Part shown: piece by piece, positions 7,343-15,891 of the stretch
How the letters are laid out: every line of letters starts with the position of its first letter
Position numbering within the stretch: the first letter of the stretch is position 1
DNA from: a virus
Virus record (IMG/VR): IMGVR_UViG_3300026521_000002
Coordinates: 1-44,625 of that record
Reading direction: 5' to 3' (one strand)
Length of the DNA: 44,625 nucleotides
Made by a program: the position numbers and the translations under genes
The notes under the pieces: generated by a model
Database searches by the model: none
What the model was told of the DNA's origin: nothing
What the model saw: the letters and a program-made list of their open reading frames with translations, nothing else

Positions 7343-8346
7343 GTATTTCCTTTTAATTCGTCCCAAGAGCCTGTAAGCCCACCTTTAGCATAGTCAGTTA
7401 CTCTGTTCTCAAAGAAGTTTACAAGACTAACACCACCTAAAACCTCATCCATGAATGGTAATGGGTTCTCTTTAACATTGTAGTTAGGTTTCATACCCAA
7501 CAGCTTTAAGCTCTCATCAGCTCTATACCTAATGTATTCTTTACATACCTCATTATCCATGTGTGGTGGATTAAGATAATCTATTGTAACCTCTTCTTGA
7601 GATACAACCTCTCTTATTGCTTGATATATATCATATTTTAAATCATCATCCCAGATGTCTGGGTTCTCTGCTACAAACTCTCTGAACAGTCTACTGTTAT
7701 TCACCTGATGTTGTGCTTCATCTTTGATACTGTAGTCTACAATCTGACACAATCCTTTGTATTTGTTTTGAAACTGAAACTGTAACAACATAGCGAACTG
7801 TGCAAACAGCTCAATACCTTCTAAACAACCTCCATATACTGCTAACATTCTAGCAACATCTCTACGATATTGTTTATCAACCTCTATATCAGATAGACCT
7901 ACAGATTTGTAGTCTTCATACTTTCTAACCTTAGCTTTATCAAGATAGTCTGTTTTTATTGACATCTCAGGTATATCTAGGAACTCTTTGTATATCTCAT
8001 CACCAAAGCCTAGTGTTTCTGTGAACAGGCTGTAAGCATCTATATGACAGGCTTCACGTGCTGCAAAGCTTGAAAGCATCATAACTACCTCTGTTGGCTT
8101 AAAGATACGTAGAAGCCCTGTATAGCCCTGTGAGGCTGCTATATCATTTGTTGTAAACATCTTCATAACGTTCTCTATGAACTTCTTGTTGGCTTCTGTA
8201 TCTGCTTCATAGTCTTTAACATCATCTGCTAAAGGTATCTCTGTAGCCAACCAGTGCATAGACTCATGTGTTCTATAGGCTTCAAAAGCCCATGGATAGT
8301 TAAAGGGTTTGAACACCTTTGACTCCCCTTTAATTAAATTACTCAC
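7333..8346 (-). CDS. nrdB: Ribonucleoside-diphosphate reductase small subunit, class Ia
   Basis: This subunit holds the di-iron centre and tyrosyl radical that drive reduction of ribonucleotides by NrdA. Iron ligands and radical site are visible: Asp in TTNDIAASQGY, the REACHIDAY block (Glu, His and the radical Tyr in the E-x2-H-x3-Y spacing), Glu in GCLEGIELFAQF, and EAQH further on. The protein has 337 residues, a little shorter than E. coli NrdB (376). GTG at 8346 is the start, with AAGGAGAAAAA before it. This GTG overlaps the TGA stop of the HNH gene (GTGA). In the ancestral order it would follow nrdA directly; the HNH gene separates them. Confidence 0.95.
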   Translation of the reverse strand: MSNLIKGESKVFKPFNYPWAFEAYRTHESMHWLATEIPLADDVKDYEADTEANKKFIENVMKMFTTNDIAASQGYTGLLRIFKPTEVVMMLSSFAAREACHIDAYSLFTETLGFGDEIYKEFLDIPEMSIKTDYLDKAKVRKYEDYKSVGLSDIEVDKQYRRDVARMLAVYGGCLEGIELFAQFAMLLQFQFQNKYKGLCQIVDYSIKDEAQHQVNNSRLFREFVAENPDIWDDDLKYDIYQAIREVVSQEEVTIDYLNPPHMDNEVCKEYIRYRADESLKLLGMKPNYNVKENPLPFMDEVLGGVSLVNFFENRVTDYAKGGLTGSWDELKGNTCK

Positions 8347-8720
8347 TTTTTCTCCTTAGCGTTATAATAGTGTCCTGAGCTTATATGACGTAACCTATGG
8401 CAGTTAGGACATAATAGAACACATTTAGATACTTCTACTAACACCTTATCTAAAGATGCTGTAGATAACATTTGAGATATAGGTCTAGACTTATTATTTG
8501 GTTTAATATGATGCCAATCAAAGAATCCTGGATTTGGATGTGTAATACCACAATCCTTACAAGCATTACCAACTGCATTAACTATTAATCTCTGTCTTTC
8601 TAACCTCTTCCTTCTCTTCCTAGTAGCGGTACAATCCTTACAATGTGATGTTAAACTATTTAACTTTTTATGAAAGTTATCATCCGTTAAAGTTCTTAAG
8701 CATTTTGTACACTGTTTCAT
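8343..8720 (-). CDS. HNH endonuclease inserted between nrdA and nrdB (125 aa)
   Basis: The start at 8720 (MKQCTKCLRTLTDDNFHKK) forms an ATGA overlap with the nrdA stop. An N-terminal zinc knuckle pair (CTKC, CKDC) is followed by a basic linker, CKDCGITHPNPGFFDWHHIK (the HH of the HNH box) and VLLCPNCHRLRH, the closing C-x2-C-H of a classic zinc-HNH nuclease. Such small genes between conserved phage genes are typical free-standing homing endonucleases that cut the same locus in rivals lacking the insert. Its final codons (KEKK then TGA) contain AAGGAG, the ribosome site for nrdB, with a 4-base overlap, so the insertion keeps nrdB translatable. Confidence 0.9.
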   Translation of the reverse strand: MKQCTKCLRTLTDDNFHKKLNSLTSHCKDCTATRKRRKRLERQRLIVNAVGNACKDCGITHPNPGFFDWHHIKPNNKSRPISQMLSTASLDKVLVEVSKCVLLCPNCHRLRHISSGHYYNAKEKK

Positions 8721-10465
8721 TGGCAAGAAATACACTCATCAACTGCTATAATTTGTCTCTCACCACTGTTATCACCTCTGACTGCTGCAGTTGACCTACA
8801 GTAATACAGTGACTTCAATCCTTGTTTCCAAGCTCTGACATGCATATTGTATACATTAGCTACATGTTCATCAGCTGGTATAAATAGGTTAACACTCTGT
8901 GCCTGGTCTATGTAAGGTGCTCTATCACAGGCTAAATCAACTGTTACAAACTGATTGATTTCAATAGCTGTTTTGAACACATCCTTTTCATAGTCCGTTA
9001 GGAAGTCTAGGTGTTGTACTGAGCCTCCATGTTTTACTATAGATTTCCATATGTCTTCATAGCTACTCTTAAACACACTACCATCTTGTATTATACTATA
9101 CAAATAATCAGTTATAATCCTATCAAGATACTTATTCTTTATTGTATAACTACCTATATTAGTTTTATGTAGATAACCATTAGCTAACCTAGGGTCTATA
9201 CCTTGGCTTGTGGCATTACACAAAGTACTTATAGACGCTGTTGGTGCTATAGATGTAGAATGTGTATTCCTAGACATAGTATCTGTTGCTTCACTGATAG
9301 GTGATTGTCCAAATGTTAATGCAGCTTTTAAATCAGCAACTACAGTAGCCTCTTTGATAGCTTTAAAGATTAACATATTCAACCCTTTAGCCATAGGGCT
9401 TTCCCAAGGTAGCATGTTATTCTGTAGTAAGCTATGGAACCCCATTACACCTAAGCCGATACTTCTCTCATATATAGCTGACTTCCTAGGAGCTTCAAAC
9501 CCTGGCATAGACTCTGTTTCATCTATAAACTCCTGTAGTACGTTATCTAAGAACCTTGTACAGTCATAAGCTACCTGTTCTATATCATCTTTGTATTCAT
9601 CCCAGTACTCTAGGTTTAGACTACCAAGACAACAAACACCTGTGTAACCTGGTTCTGTATGTAGTGTTATCTCAGCACACAGGTTACTCATAGAGACTTC
9701 CCATTGCTTTTGTTTGTATTCTTCTGGTACAGCTCTGTTTACATTGTCTTTAAACAACATGTAAGGCTCTCCAGTTTCCATACGAGTTGTTAGGATTCTC
9801 TTGAACAGGTCAAAAGCATCTACTGTTTTAACTATTTTACCATCCTTAGGTGATACAAGATTCCAAGAACCTCTAGCTTCAACAGCTTCCATGAAAGCAT
9901 CAGGAATAACTACACCATGGTGAACATTTATACTTCTTCTGTTTGTATCACCTGTTGGTCTTCTAACGTCGATGAACTCTTCGATTTCAGGGTGGCTAAC
10001 ATCAAGGTATACTGCTTGTGAAGCTCTTCGTAACCCTCCTTGACTAACTGCAAGTGTTGAGCTGTCTGAGACTTTGATAAATGGTATAATCCCTGAACTT
10101 TTACCATGTGTTCCAACGACAGCTCCAAGTTCTCTAACTGAGCTCCAAGAAGTTCCAATTCCTCCACCCTCTGCTCCAAGATTGTTATTTTCTGTAAATA
10201 CATTGAATATTCCTTGTTTATCATCTGGTACTTCGTTAGTATAGCAGCTGATAGGTAGTTTACCTGGACTGCTTATAGGTGTGCTAGGGTGGAACCAGTA
10301 GTTGTTTATGTATTGTTTTATACGCTCTGCATGAGCTAAATCATCTGTGTACTTTGACATACGGTTTAACCAGCTGCTGTAGTCCTCACCATGTCTAAAG
10401 TATCTTTCTTTATATAGGTCTTGGCTAAATGCCTGTAAGCCTTGCCATCCTCTATCTATTCTCAT
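8717..10465 (-). CDS. nrdA: Ribonucleoside-diphosphate reductase large subunit, class I, no ATP cone
   Basis: Converts ribonucleoside diphosphates to deoxy forms for phage DNA synthesis. Active-site parts are visible: LPISCYTNEV (first redox Cys), GGGIGTSWSSVRELG (substrate loop), SNLCAEITL (radical Cys and Glu), GVCCLGSLNLE (second redox Cys), LKSLYYCRS (the radical-transfer Tyr pair) and the C-terminal CISCQ swinging thiols. At 582 residues it lacks the regulatory ATP cone of bacterial NrdA (about 760), so dATP feedback inhibition is probably lost, a common phage trait. The ATG at 10465 gives MRIDRGWQGLQAF. The gene stop overlaps the HNH gene start. Confidence 0.96.
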   Translation of the reverse strand: MRIDRGWQGLQAFSQDLYKERYFRHGEDYSSWLNRMSKYTDDLAHAERIKQYINNYWFHPSTPISSPGKLPISCYTNEVPDDKQGIFNVFTENNNLGAEGGGIGTSWSSVRELGAVVGTHGKSSGIIPFIKVSDSSTLAVSQGGLRRASQAVYLDVSHPEIEEFIDVRRPTGDTNRRSINVHHGVVIPDAFMEAVEARGSWNLVSPKDGKIVKTVDAFDLFKRILTTRMETGEPYMLFKDNVNRAVPEEYKQKQWEVSMSNLCAEITLHTEPGYTGVCCLGSLNLEYWDEYKDDIEQVAYDCTRFLDNVLQEFIDETESMPGFEAPRKSAIYERSIGLGVMGFHSLLQNNMLPWESPMAKGLNMLIFKAIKEATVVADLKAALTFGQSPISEATDTMSRNTHSTSIAPTASISTLCNATSQGIDPRLANGYLHKTNIGSYTIKNKYLDRIITDYLYSIIQDGSVFKSSYEDIWKSIVKHGGSVQHLDFLTDYEKDVFKTAIEINQFVTVDLACDRAPYIDQAQSVNLFIPADEHVANVYNMHVRAWKQGLKSLYYCRSTAAVRGDNSGERQIIAVDECISCQ

Positions 10466-10474
10466 TGTAATCCT

Positions 10475-10690
10475 TTATATTAAAAAAGCGTATATTTCTT
10501 GTATAACGACTGAAATAGAGTCATACTTATCTTGTATCCTTAACGCCTCTTCTTTTGATAAATAATCAGGTAATTCACCTGTATTTTCAATGTGTTTACT
10601 AATTTCAACATCAATATCCTCTGACTCTCGTTTATATTCCTCAAGTAGTGTTTCTAAATATGCAGCTATGTTATCTTTAGTGTGTATCAT
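10475..10690 (-). CDS. Unknown acidic helical protein (71 aa)
   Basis: The protein begins MIHTKDNIAAYLETLLEEYK and ends VIQEIYAFLI. It is predicted almost entirely helical, with many Glu, Asp and Lys residues, and could form a coiled-coil hairpin. I chose ATG 10690, because AAGG lies seven bases upstream, over a TTG two codons earlier. That ribosome site and the start lie inside the last codons of the preceding endonuclease VII-like gene. It sits between DNA polymerase and nrdA. No family is recognised. Confidence 0.7.
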   Translation of the reverse strand: MIHTKDNIAAYLETLLEEYKRESEDIDVEISKHIENTGELPDYLSKEEALRIQDKYDSISVVIQEIYAFLI

Positions 10691-11120
10691 CTTCAAACCT
10701 TTTTAAGTATTCATATGCTTTTAATACAGAACCTGCTGTATCACCTAATAAACCAAGCCCTCTATTACAATTATTACAAAGCAAACCTCTGATTTTATTT
10801 GTAGTGTGACAGTGGTCTACACTTAACTCGTGACTAGAGCTTCTAGTCTCAGTACTTCCACATATTCTACAGCAGCCTCTCTGTTCTTTGTTTAATTTAA
10901 TATACTCCTCAGAAGTTATACCATATTTCTTATATTTAGCTCTTCTACCTCGTAATGTCCTCTTCTCTAAAGAAGTTTCATTCTCCTGGTAATATTTAGC
11001 CCTAGCTTTAGAATCACAAGTTTTACATCTGTAACCCTTACCATCTTTACACGCCTTACAATTATAGTAATCTGTTAAAGGCTTCTCTTTTTTACATATT
11101 GTACATCTTTTTAATGACAT
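10677..11120 (-). CDS. Endonuclease VII-like free-standing homing nuclease next to DNA polymerase (147 aa)
   Basis: Same architecture as the gene at 6227: an N-terminal zinc finger pair (CTICKKEK, CKTC), a very basic linker (RTLRGRRAKYKKYG), YGITSEEYIKLNKEQRGCCR, then the catalytic box SVDHCHTTNKIRGLLCNNCN and GLLGDTAGSVLKAYEYLKRF. The two copies are clearly paralogous in layout but well diverged. The start is the ATG at 11120, which overlaps the end of the DNA polymerase gene (its TGTCATTAA). Its 3' end carries the ribosome site of the next gene. It probably promotes its own inheritance by cutting within or near the polymerase gene; resolvase activity is a less likely alternative. Confidence 0.88.
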   Translation of the reverse strand: MSLKRCTICKKEKPLTDYYNCKACKDGKGYRCKTCDSKARAKYYQENETSLEKRTLRGRRAKYKKYGITSEEYIKLNKEQRGCCRICGSTETRSSSHELSVDHCHTTNKIRGLLCNNCNRGLGLLGDTAGSVLKAYEYLKRFEDDTH

Positions 11121-12982
11121 TCGTACCACGAGCTCCCTATCTTTGCTTCACCTTCAAGTCTAATCCTGAAGCCTATCTGTTGTGTTATAGTTAAGAAAGC
11201 TTCCTCAGCTATCTTACCTACATCCTCTGCTATCTCTTCTTTACACTCTACCTGAGCCTCATCATGAATATTTAATACAAACTCATAGTCTAAACCTGGT
11301 TTGTATTTAGCTTGTAGAGCTCTATCATATTCTATCAACCAATATTTCATTACTAAAGCACCAGCACCTTGAAGTAATACATTTAATGCTGAGTGTTCAC
11401 TTCGTATTAAATAAGGGTTACCATCAATGGCTTTTAGTGTTCCATTAGCTTTAACAGCTTTAACAACTGCTTCTCCAAGTTTTGCGATAGCTGGTAACTT
11501 TCTAAGAAATCTCTTCTTAAGTTTATCGCCTTCTTTGAATCCACCCCCAACAATTTCGCCAAGCTTTGCAGCCCCTGCACCATAGAGGAACCCATAGATA
11601 AAAGTCTTAGCGTTGTTTCTTGTTGGTAATCCAGCTGCTTTTTGATTTGCTGTATGTATATCTCCTTCGAGAATTGTTTTTCCATAGGTTCCTCCATCGT
11701 ACTTTGCCATGAAGTGAGCTAATACACGTAGTTCCAAACCACTTGCATCACACCCAACTATTTTGTATCCTTCTTTAGCTTTGAATAGTTTCCTACATTC
11801 AGCACCTTTATAAGCTGTTACACTAGGTACTTGAGCCATATTAGGACGACTGTGTGTACATCGTCTTGTAACAGCACCTAAGGTGTCTACAGAACCATAT
11901 ATTCTATTATCACTTTCTACAAGATTTAACCATGCTTGTTTACCTGTTGCTAGTTGACTTAATAGCTTATTAACCTCTAGATAGTGTAGTAGTGGCTGTG
12001 CCCATGGTTTATCCTCAAACATAGCTACAATCTCATCAGCTCCTGTTTTAGGTTGACCATCAGGGTTAGATTTTGTAGGTTTAGTCATTGACCACTTCTG
12101 TTTACCATATAACTCTTCAATCCAGTAGACTACATGTTTACCAGATGTAGGTTTGAACTCTGTAGTTACATAACAACCCCATTCTAAAGTATCCTCATGG
12201 TATCTACATCCTTTATCCAGCTGTTTTTGGTAGGCTACACTAGGAGTTCCATCTTTCTTCAATGGGTTCTTAAGTTCCTTAACAGGTGTCCATATAGGTA
12301 GTGGTGGGAACGCTTCCATGAGCTTCTTAAAAGCTGTTTCTTTAGCTTCTTCAAGTTCTACATGTAGTTTCTGTGCTTCCTTAACATCAAACAGAACACC
12401 ATAAGCTTCTTGTCTTGCTATAATATGTGCGAAACCCTGTTCCAAGTCTATAGCTTCCTGAGGTGGTAAACCCTTCTCTAAGAACCTTCTGTATATAGCA
12501 GCTGTTGCAACACCATCTTGTCTACAGTAGTCAAACATTTCTTGGTTTAATGTATCCCAAGTACCATTATAATCATCTTTCATGGTTTTAGTTCTGTAAC
12601 CCCAGGCAGCTAAAGAGTGCTTACCTTTAAGTTTAGGAGGCATTGCAAATCTTCTAGCATCTTCTTTCATCATGTCAGGATACATGAGTTTACTACATAT
12701 TAATGTATCAATACAATTAACTGTTTTTGTTAGATTTATATTATATAGTTTTTGTATAACCATATTGTCAAACTTAATGATGTTGTGTCCTATTATTGTA
12801 TCAGCCTCACTAAGGTATCTAACTAAAGCTCCAATACCACCGTCTCTACCTACCATATTCTCATCATCACTAAACATATAGGTCTTATCTGTATCTAGGT
12901 CGTATATAGTACCACAGTGTATCTTTGTAGTCTGTCTTAGAAGTCCATTTGTTTCTAAATCCCACACTAGCCTTTTCATCAT
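11111..12982 (-). CDS. DNA polymerase, family A (T7 gp5-like)
   Basis: Replicative polymerase with proofreading. The 3'-5' exonuclease motifs are RLVWDLETNGLL (Exo I, DxE), IIGHNIIKFDN (Exo II) and the YCRQDGVAT box (Exo III). Polymerase motif A is IVGCDASGLELRVLAH, motif B RNNAKTFIYGFLYGAG (Lys and Tyr of the O helix) and motif C NIHDEAQVECK. The C-terminus, GSSWYECH, ends in His as T7 gp5 does. 623 residues against 704 in T7, so the thumb and thioredoxin-binding region may be reduced; whether it uses host thioredoxin cannot be told. The start overlaps the stop of the preceding 44-residue gene (ATGATGA). Confidence 0.96.
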   Translation of the reverse strand: MMKRLVWDLETNGLLRQTTKIHCGTIYDLDTDKTYMFSDDENMVGRDGGIGALVRYLSEADTIIGHNIIKFDNMVIQKLYNINLTKTVNCIDTLICSKLMYPDMMKEDARRFAMPPKLKGKHSLAAWGYRTKTMKDDYNGTWDTLNQEMFDYCRQDGVATAAIYRRFLEKGLPPQEAIDLEQGFAHIIARQEAYGVLFDVKEAQKLHVELEEAKETAFKKLMEAFPPLPIWTPVKELKNPLKKDGTPSVAYQKQLDKGCRYHEDTLEWGCYVTTEFKPTSGKHVVYWIEELYGKQKWSMTKPTKSNPDGQPKTGADEIVAMFEDKPWAQPLLHYLEVNKLLSQLATGKQAWLNLVESDNRIYGSVDTLGAVTRRCTHSRPNMAQVPSVTAYKGAECRKLFKAKEGYKIVGCDASGLELRVLAHFMAKYDGGTYGKTILEGDIHTANQKAAGLPTRNNAKTFIYGFLYGAGAAKLGEIVGGGFKEGDKLKKRFLRKLPAIAKLGEAVVKAVKANGTLKAIDGNPYLIRSEHSALNVLLQGAGALVMKYWLIEYDRALQAKYKPGLDYEFVLNIHDEAQVECKEEIAEDVGKIAEEAFLTITQQIGFRIRLEGEAKIGSSWYECH

Positions 12983-13113
12983 AATCTATATGCCTTATAT
13001 AAAGCAGCTACTACAGCCTCAACTAAGTCAGAACCAGGCTCACCTGATGTACTCTCATAACATTGTGCTAGTTCAAATACCTCATTTAAATCATCTCTTA
13101 TATCTTGTGTCAT
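12979..13113 (-). CDS. Unknown small acidic protein (44 aa)
   Basis: ATG at 13113 follows the primase-helicase stop by one base and has GAGGATTTTAAG ahead of it. The protein begins MTQDIRDDLNEVFELAQCYE and ends VVAALYKAYRL, acidic first and a short amphipathic helix last. It is translationally linked to both neighbours (primase-helicase and DNA polymerase), which suggests a replication accessory role. No family is recognised. Confidence 0.7.
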   Translation of the reverse strand: MTQDIRDDLNEVFELAQCYESTSGEPGSDLVEAVVAALYKAYRL

Positions 13114-13114
13114 C

Positions 13115-14728
13115 TTAAAAATCCTCTTCTGTATCTTCATCAACCAACTGGTCAATCTCATCACTCTCTAACAGAGCACCTGTAGCAGTACAATACCTAA
13201 AGCCTATAGTTTGCCCTGTAGCTTCACCAGAGAACCTGTCTTTAATTACTCTGATTAGACCCTTCTGTCTTTCCTCAGGTTCTTCAGCTATTGTATTCCT
13301 CTCAACACCTAGCATTAAGGCTGACCAACGCATTATGGCTCTTGAGCCTGTGAATTGATTCTGTTCGACCTTACCACCTTGCTCATGGCTGTTACCTTTC
13401 TTAGGTGGGTTAAGGTGACTAACTAATAGTATCCAAATGTTCAACTCCTGTGCTAGACTAGCTACCTCAGCCATTAGCTTATCCAGGTTTCTTCTTTCAT
13501 CATCAGCTGCTGCATTAAGTGCTGTAAGGTTATCAATGTAGAAATGTTCTACACCAAAGCTATGCTTCATGAATCTAATCTTAGAGCTTATTGTTTCCCA
13601 ATCTATTGCACCAAAGTTATCATAGATATACAATCCGTTTATAGCTCTTATAGTTGCTTCAAGTTTCTTAGGGTCAGTTTCCTGATTAGGTAAATGATAA
13701 AAACAACCATCTACTTTACCAGCTACCCTAAGTAATGTCTCTCTTGTAGACTGCTCTAGCATGAATGTACCTACATTGTATCCTTGTTTCAAGTCATAGG
13801 CTATACTTTGCATTATTGTATCTGTTTTACCTACTGAAACTCCAGCACCTAATGATACAATCTCACCAAGTCTTCTACCATATGTTATGTTTGTAAGCTT
13901 CTCAAAGAACCAAGGTCTACCAACTTCAACAGGTTTCAAGGCTTCTTCCATGATGTCTAGTGGAACACATATACCCTCAGGCTTGTAGGGTTCTGCATTG
14001 TAGAAAGCATTTATGATACTAGGCTTACCCTTAGCTACTAACAGTTCGTTAGCATCTTTGTAATCAGGGTGTCTTATAATCCTGATTTTCTCGATAGGTA
14101 GTATCATACATACTTGTTCTGTTGCTTTTCTTCCTGGTTCATCATTATCAAACCAGATGTAAATCTCATCGAAACTACTAACCCACTCTAGGTGTTTAGC
14201 AATCTCTTTACGAGCACTTTGAGCACCAGCTGATAAACTTACAACTGGATACTTATTGTCAAAGGCTGAGCTGACACTTAAAGCATCAATCTCACCCTCT
14301 GTTATTGTTAATTTTTTACCACCTGATGCAAACAGGTGTTGTCCATACATCAAAGCATCTTTAGTATCACCAAGAAACTTAAAGGTTTTATCTTTGAAAC
14401 GAATTTTCTGAGCTACAGGTTGTTTCTCTTTATCATAGTATGTAGCTACTTGACAGGCTTTACCACCTAGAGAACCTACACCATAGCTGTATTTACTACA
14501 TGATGCTTCAGGTATTGCCCTAGATTTTATAGGATGAGGTTCGTATTCTATTAAAGCCATGTTGCTAGACTTCTTAGGTCGTTCTCTACGTTCTTCATGT
14601 TCTTCACTACAGTACTTTTCGCAAGAGAAACAATAGGAAGAGCCGTTAGTATAGTACGCCCTAGCATCATTAGAGCCACAAGCATCGCAAGGACCATGGT
14701 AATCAAATCCACCTTTATCTTGTTCCAC
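13115..14728 (-). CDS. Bifunctional DNA primase-helicase (T7 gp4-like)
   Basis: A ring helicase that unwinds DNA and primes the lagging strand. The N-terminal zinc-binding domain (CDACGSNDARAYYTNGSSYC then FSC) reads the primer template site. The TOPRIM core includes LTITEGEIDALSVSSAF (catalytic Glu) and EIYIWFDNDEPGRKA (DxD). The RecA-like helicase has Walker A GAGVSVGKTDT, Walker B region HFYIDNLTALNA, and WILLVSHLNPPKK (sensor His). The C-terminus is acidic and ends in Phe (DEDTEEDF), as in T7 gp4, where this tail contacts DNA polymerase. 537 residues (T7 566). ATG at 14728 overlaps a small upstream gene by 14 bases. Confidence 0.96.
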   Translation of the reverse strand: MEQDKGGFDYHGPCDACGSNDARAYYTNGSSYCFSCEKYCSEEHEERRERPKKSSNMALIEYEPHPIKSRAIPEASCSKYSYGVGSLGGKACQVATYYDKEKQPVAQKIRFKDKTFKFLGDTKDALMYGQHLFASGGKKLTITEGEIDALSVSSAFDNKYPVVSLSAGAQSARKEIAKHLEWVSSFDEIYIWFDNDEPGRKATEQVCMILPIEKIRIIRHPDYKDANELLVAKGKPSIINAFYNAEPYKPEGICVPLDIMEEALKPVEVGRPWFFEKLTNITYGRRLGEIVSLGAGVSVGKTDTIMQSIAYDLKQGYNVGTFMLEQSTRETLLRVAGKVDGCFYHLPNQETDPKKLEATIRAINGLYIYDNFGAIDWETISSKIRFMKHSFGVEHFYIDNLTALNAAADDERRNLDKLMAEVASLAQELNIWILLVSHLNPPKKGNSHEQGGKVEQNQFTGSRAIMRWSALMLGVERNTIAEEPEERQKGLIRVIKDRFSGEATGQTIGFRYCTATGALLESDEIDQLVDEDTEEDF

Positions 14729-14852
14729 ACAGTATCTCCTCTAGAGTATCATCTTCTAATGTCTTATTGTATTCTTTAGCTAGTGCTAAACATCTATGTA
14801 TTTCTTGTAGTTCTACCTTTAGGCTGTAGATTTCCAATTCGTGTTCATTCAT
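14715..14852 (-). CDS. Small helical protein upstream of primase-helicase (45 aa)
   Basis: ATG at 14852, preceded by AAAGGAATATTTT, opens MNEHELEIYSLKVELQEIHR and ends CGTR before TAA at 14715-14717. It is predicted as one amphipathic helix, possibly a coiled coil. Its stop lies inside the primase-helicase start region, so the two are probably co-translated. There is no recognised family. Confidence 0.65.
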   Translation of the reverse strand: MNEHELEIYSLKVELQEIHRCLALAKEYNKTLEDDTLEEILCGTR

Positions 14853-14863
14853 AAAATATTCCT

Positions 14864-15256
14864 TTATATTTCTTTTATTCTTAATTCAATGTGAGGGTTA
14901 TCTCTGTCAATAGCCCCAACAGTACCTGTAACTTGTACAATATGGTCGAAGTTATCGTCAGGGAGTCTCCCTAGTTCTACTAAAGCATCACAAGAAAACT
15001 TAGATACAATCGATAAGAAGTTATCTATATCGAATTTCCTAAGGTTCTCATAGTGCATTACAAAATGAAGCTTAACTCTAGTCATAACTGGTAGGTCAAG
15101 TACATCATCTGTAATAATTTCTTTAAACTCTTTCTTCATAGCATTTGTAGTCCTGTAGTGGGTGTTTTTATACCCATTTAGGTTACATGAATAACGCTTA
15201 TTCTTTAGAGTTATGAAGTATGGGACCTTTATTGTGTGTATGTCCCCTGAAGCCAT
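14864..15256 (-). CDS. RusA-like Holliday junction resolvase (130 aa)
   Basis: The C-terminal half has the RusA pattern: RKFDIDNFLSIVSKFSCDAL (paired Asp residues), then LGRLPDDNFDHIVQV (DD) and a final strand HIELRIKEI. In RusA these aspartates bind Mg2+ and cut four-way junctions. T7 uses endonuclease I (gp3) for this, and I find no gp3 homologue here, so this protein probably fills the slot; it lies between SSB and primase, near where gp3 lies in T7. The N-terminal 45 residues (MASGDIHTIKVPYFITLKNK) match the first strand of the fold. The stop of SSB overlaps the start. Confidence 0.72.
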   Translation of the reverse strand: MASGDIHTIKVPYFITLKNKRYSCNLNGYKNTHYRTTNAMKKEFKEIITDDVLDLPVMTRVKLHFVMHYENLRKFDIDNFLSIVSKFSCDALVELGRLPDDNFDHIVQVTGTVGAIDRDNPHIELRIKEI

Positions 15257-15891
15257 TAGAAGTCTCCATTCTCCTCATCAATATCTTCCTCATCAGCAAG
15301 ACCATCAGCATCTGTAGTTTCTGGTATTTCACCATCTTCATCTTCAAGGTCATCATCACCACCAAATGATACTAACTCAATTAGCTGTACCTTTTCAAGG
15401 ATAAGACTAACACCTATAGTTTTATCAGAAGCCATAGAGTAAGGGTTTGCAAATGCAACACATCTAATGACACTACCATTACCAATGTTTACCATAGGGA
15501 TAGCTCCCTCAGAAGCTTTAGGACCAACTAAGATAACCTTATTTTGACCTTCTCTTCTATCATCAACGTTGTTCATCTTGAATTTAAATACAATGTTACC
15601 AGTTTCTTCGCCATCTTTATCATATTCTTCTTTAAATACTGGTCTTGGTTTGTATTGCTTAGGTTTTGGTTTACCTTTGTTAGCTTGTTCTAGTGCTGTG
15701 TCTCTAAGTTCCTCAAGGTTCTCAATGAACGCTGCTACTTTAGAGTCTCCTGGGTCACATACTAAATCAACTGAGTATTGACCTTTTTCATTGTATTCTC
15801 TATCTGGTTTATCTAACTTAGCCCATAGAGCAGCTCCCTTTGGTGATGTTACTTTCTTACCTTTGATTTTAAATGGTTTATTAATTGCCAT
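15256..15891 (-). CDS. Single-stranded DNA-binding protein (T7 gp2.5-like)
   Basis: Coats single-stranded DNA and coordinates the replication proteins. The start MAINKPFKIKGKKVTSPKGA is followed by an OB-fold-like core (GQYSVDLVCDPGD, VFKFKMNNVDD, VILVGPKASEG, IRCVAFANPYSM) and VQLIELVSFGGDDDLED, a frequent phrase in gp2.5 relatives. The tail is highly acidic and ends in Phe (DIDEENGDF), the feature that binds polymerase and helicase. 211 residues (T7 232). It overlaps the preceding small gene by 11 bases and shares its last base with the RusA-like start. Confidence 0.9.
   Translation of the reverse strand: MAINKPFKIKGKKVTSPKGAALWAKLDKPDREYNEKGQYSVDLVCDPGDSKVAAFIENLEELRDTALEQANKGKPKPKQYKPRPVFKEEYDKDGEETGNIVFKFKMNNVDDRREGQNKVILVGPKASEGAIPMVNIGNGSVIRCVAFANPYSMASDKTIGVSLILEKVQLIELVSFGGDDDLEDEDGEIPETTDADGLADEEDIDEENGDF

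Noticed and set aside
9928-10224. Alternative minus-strand frame of 98 codons within nrdA, looking like a coiled coil
   Set aside because: It lies fully inside nrdA, whose conserved active-site motifs occupy the other frame; no ribosome site or promoter supports it.
11434-11697. Alternative minus-strand frame of 87 codons within the DNA polymerase gene
   Set aside because: It overlaps polymerase motif B in another frame, so it is an out-of-frame shadow.
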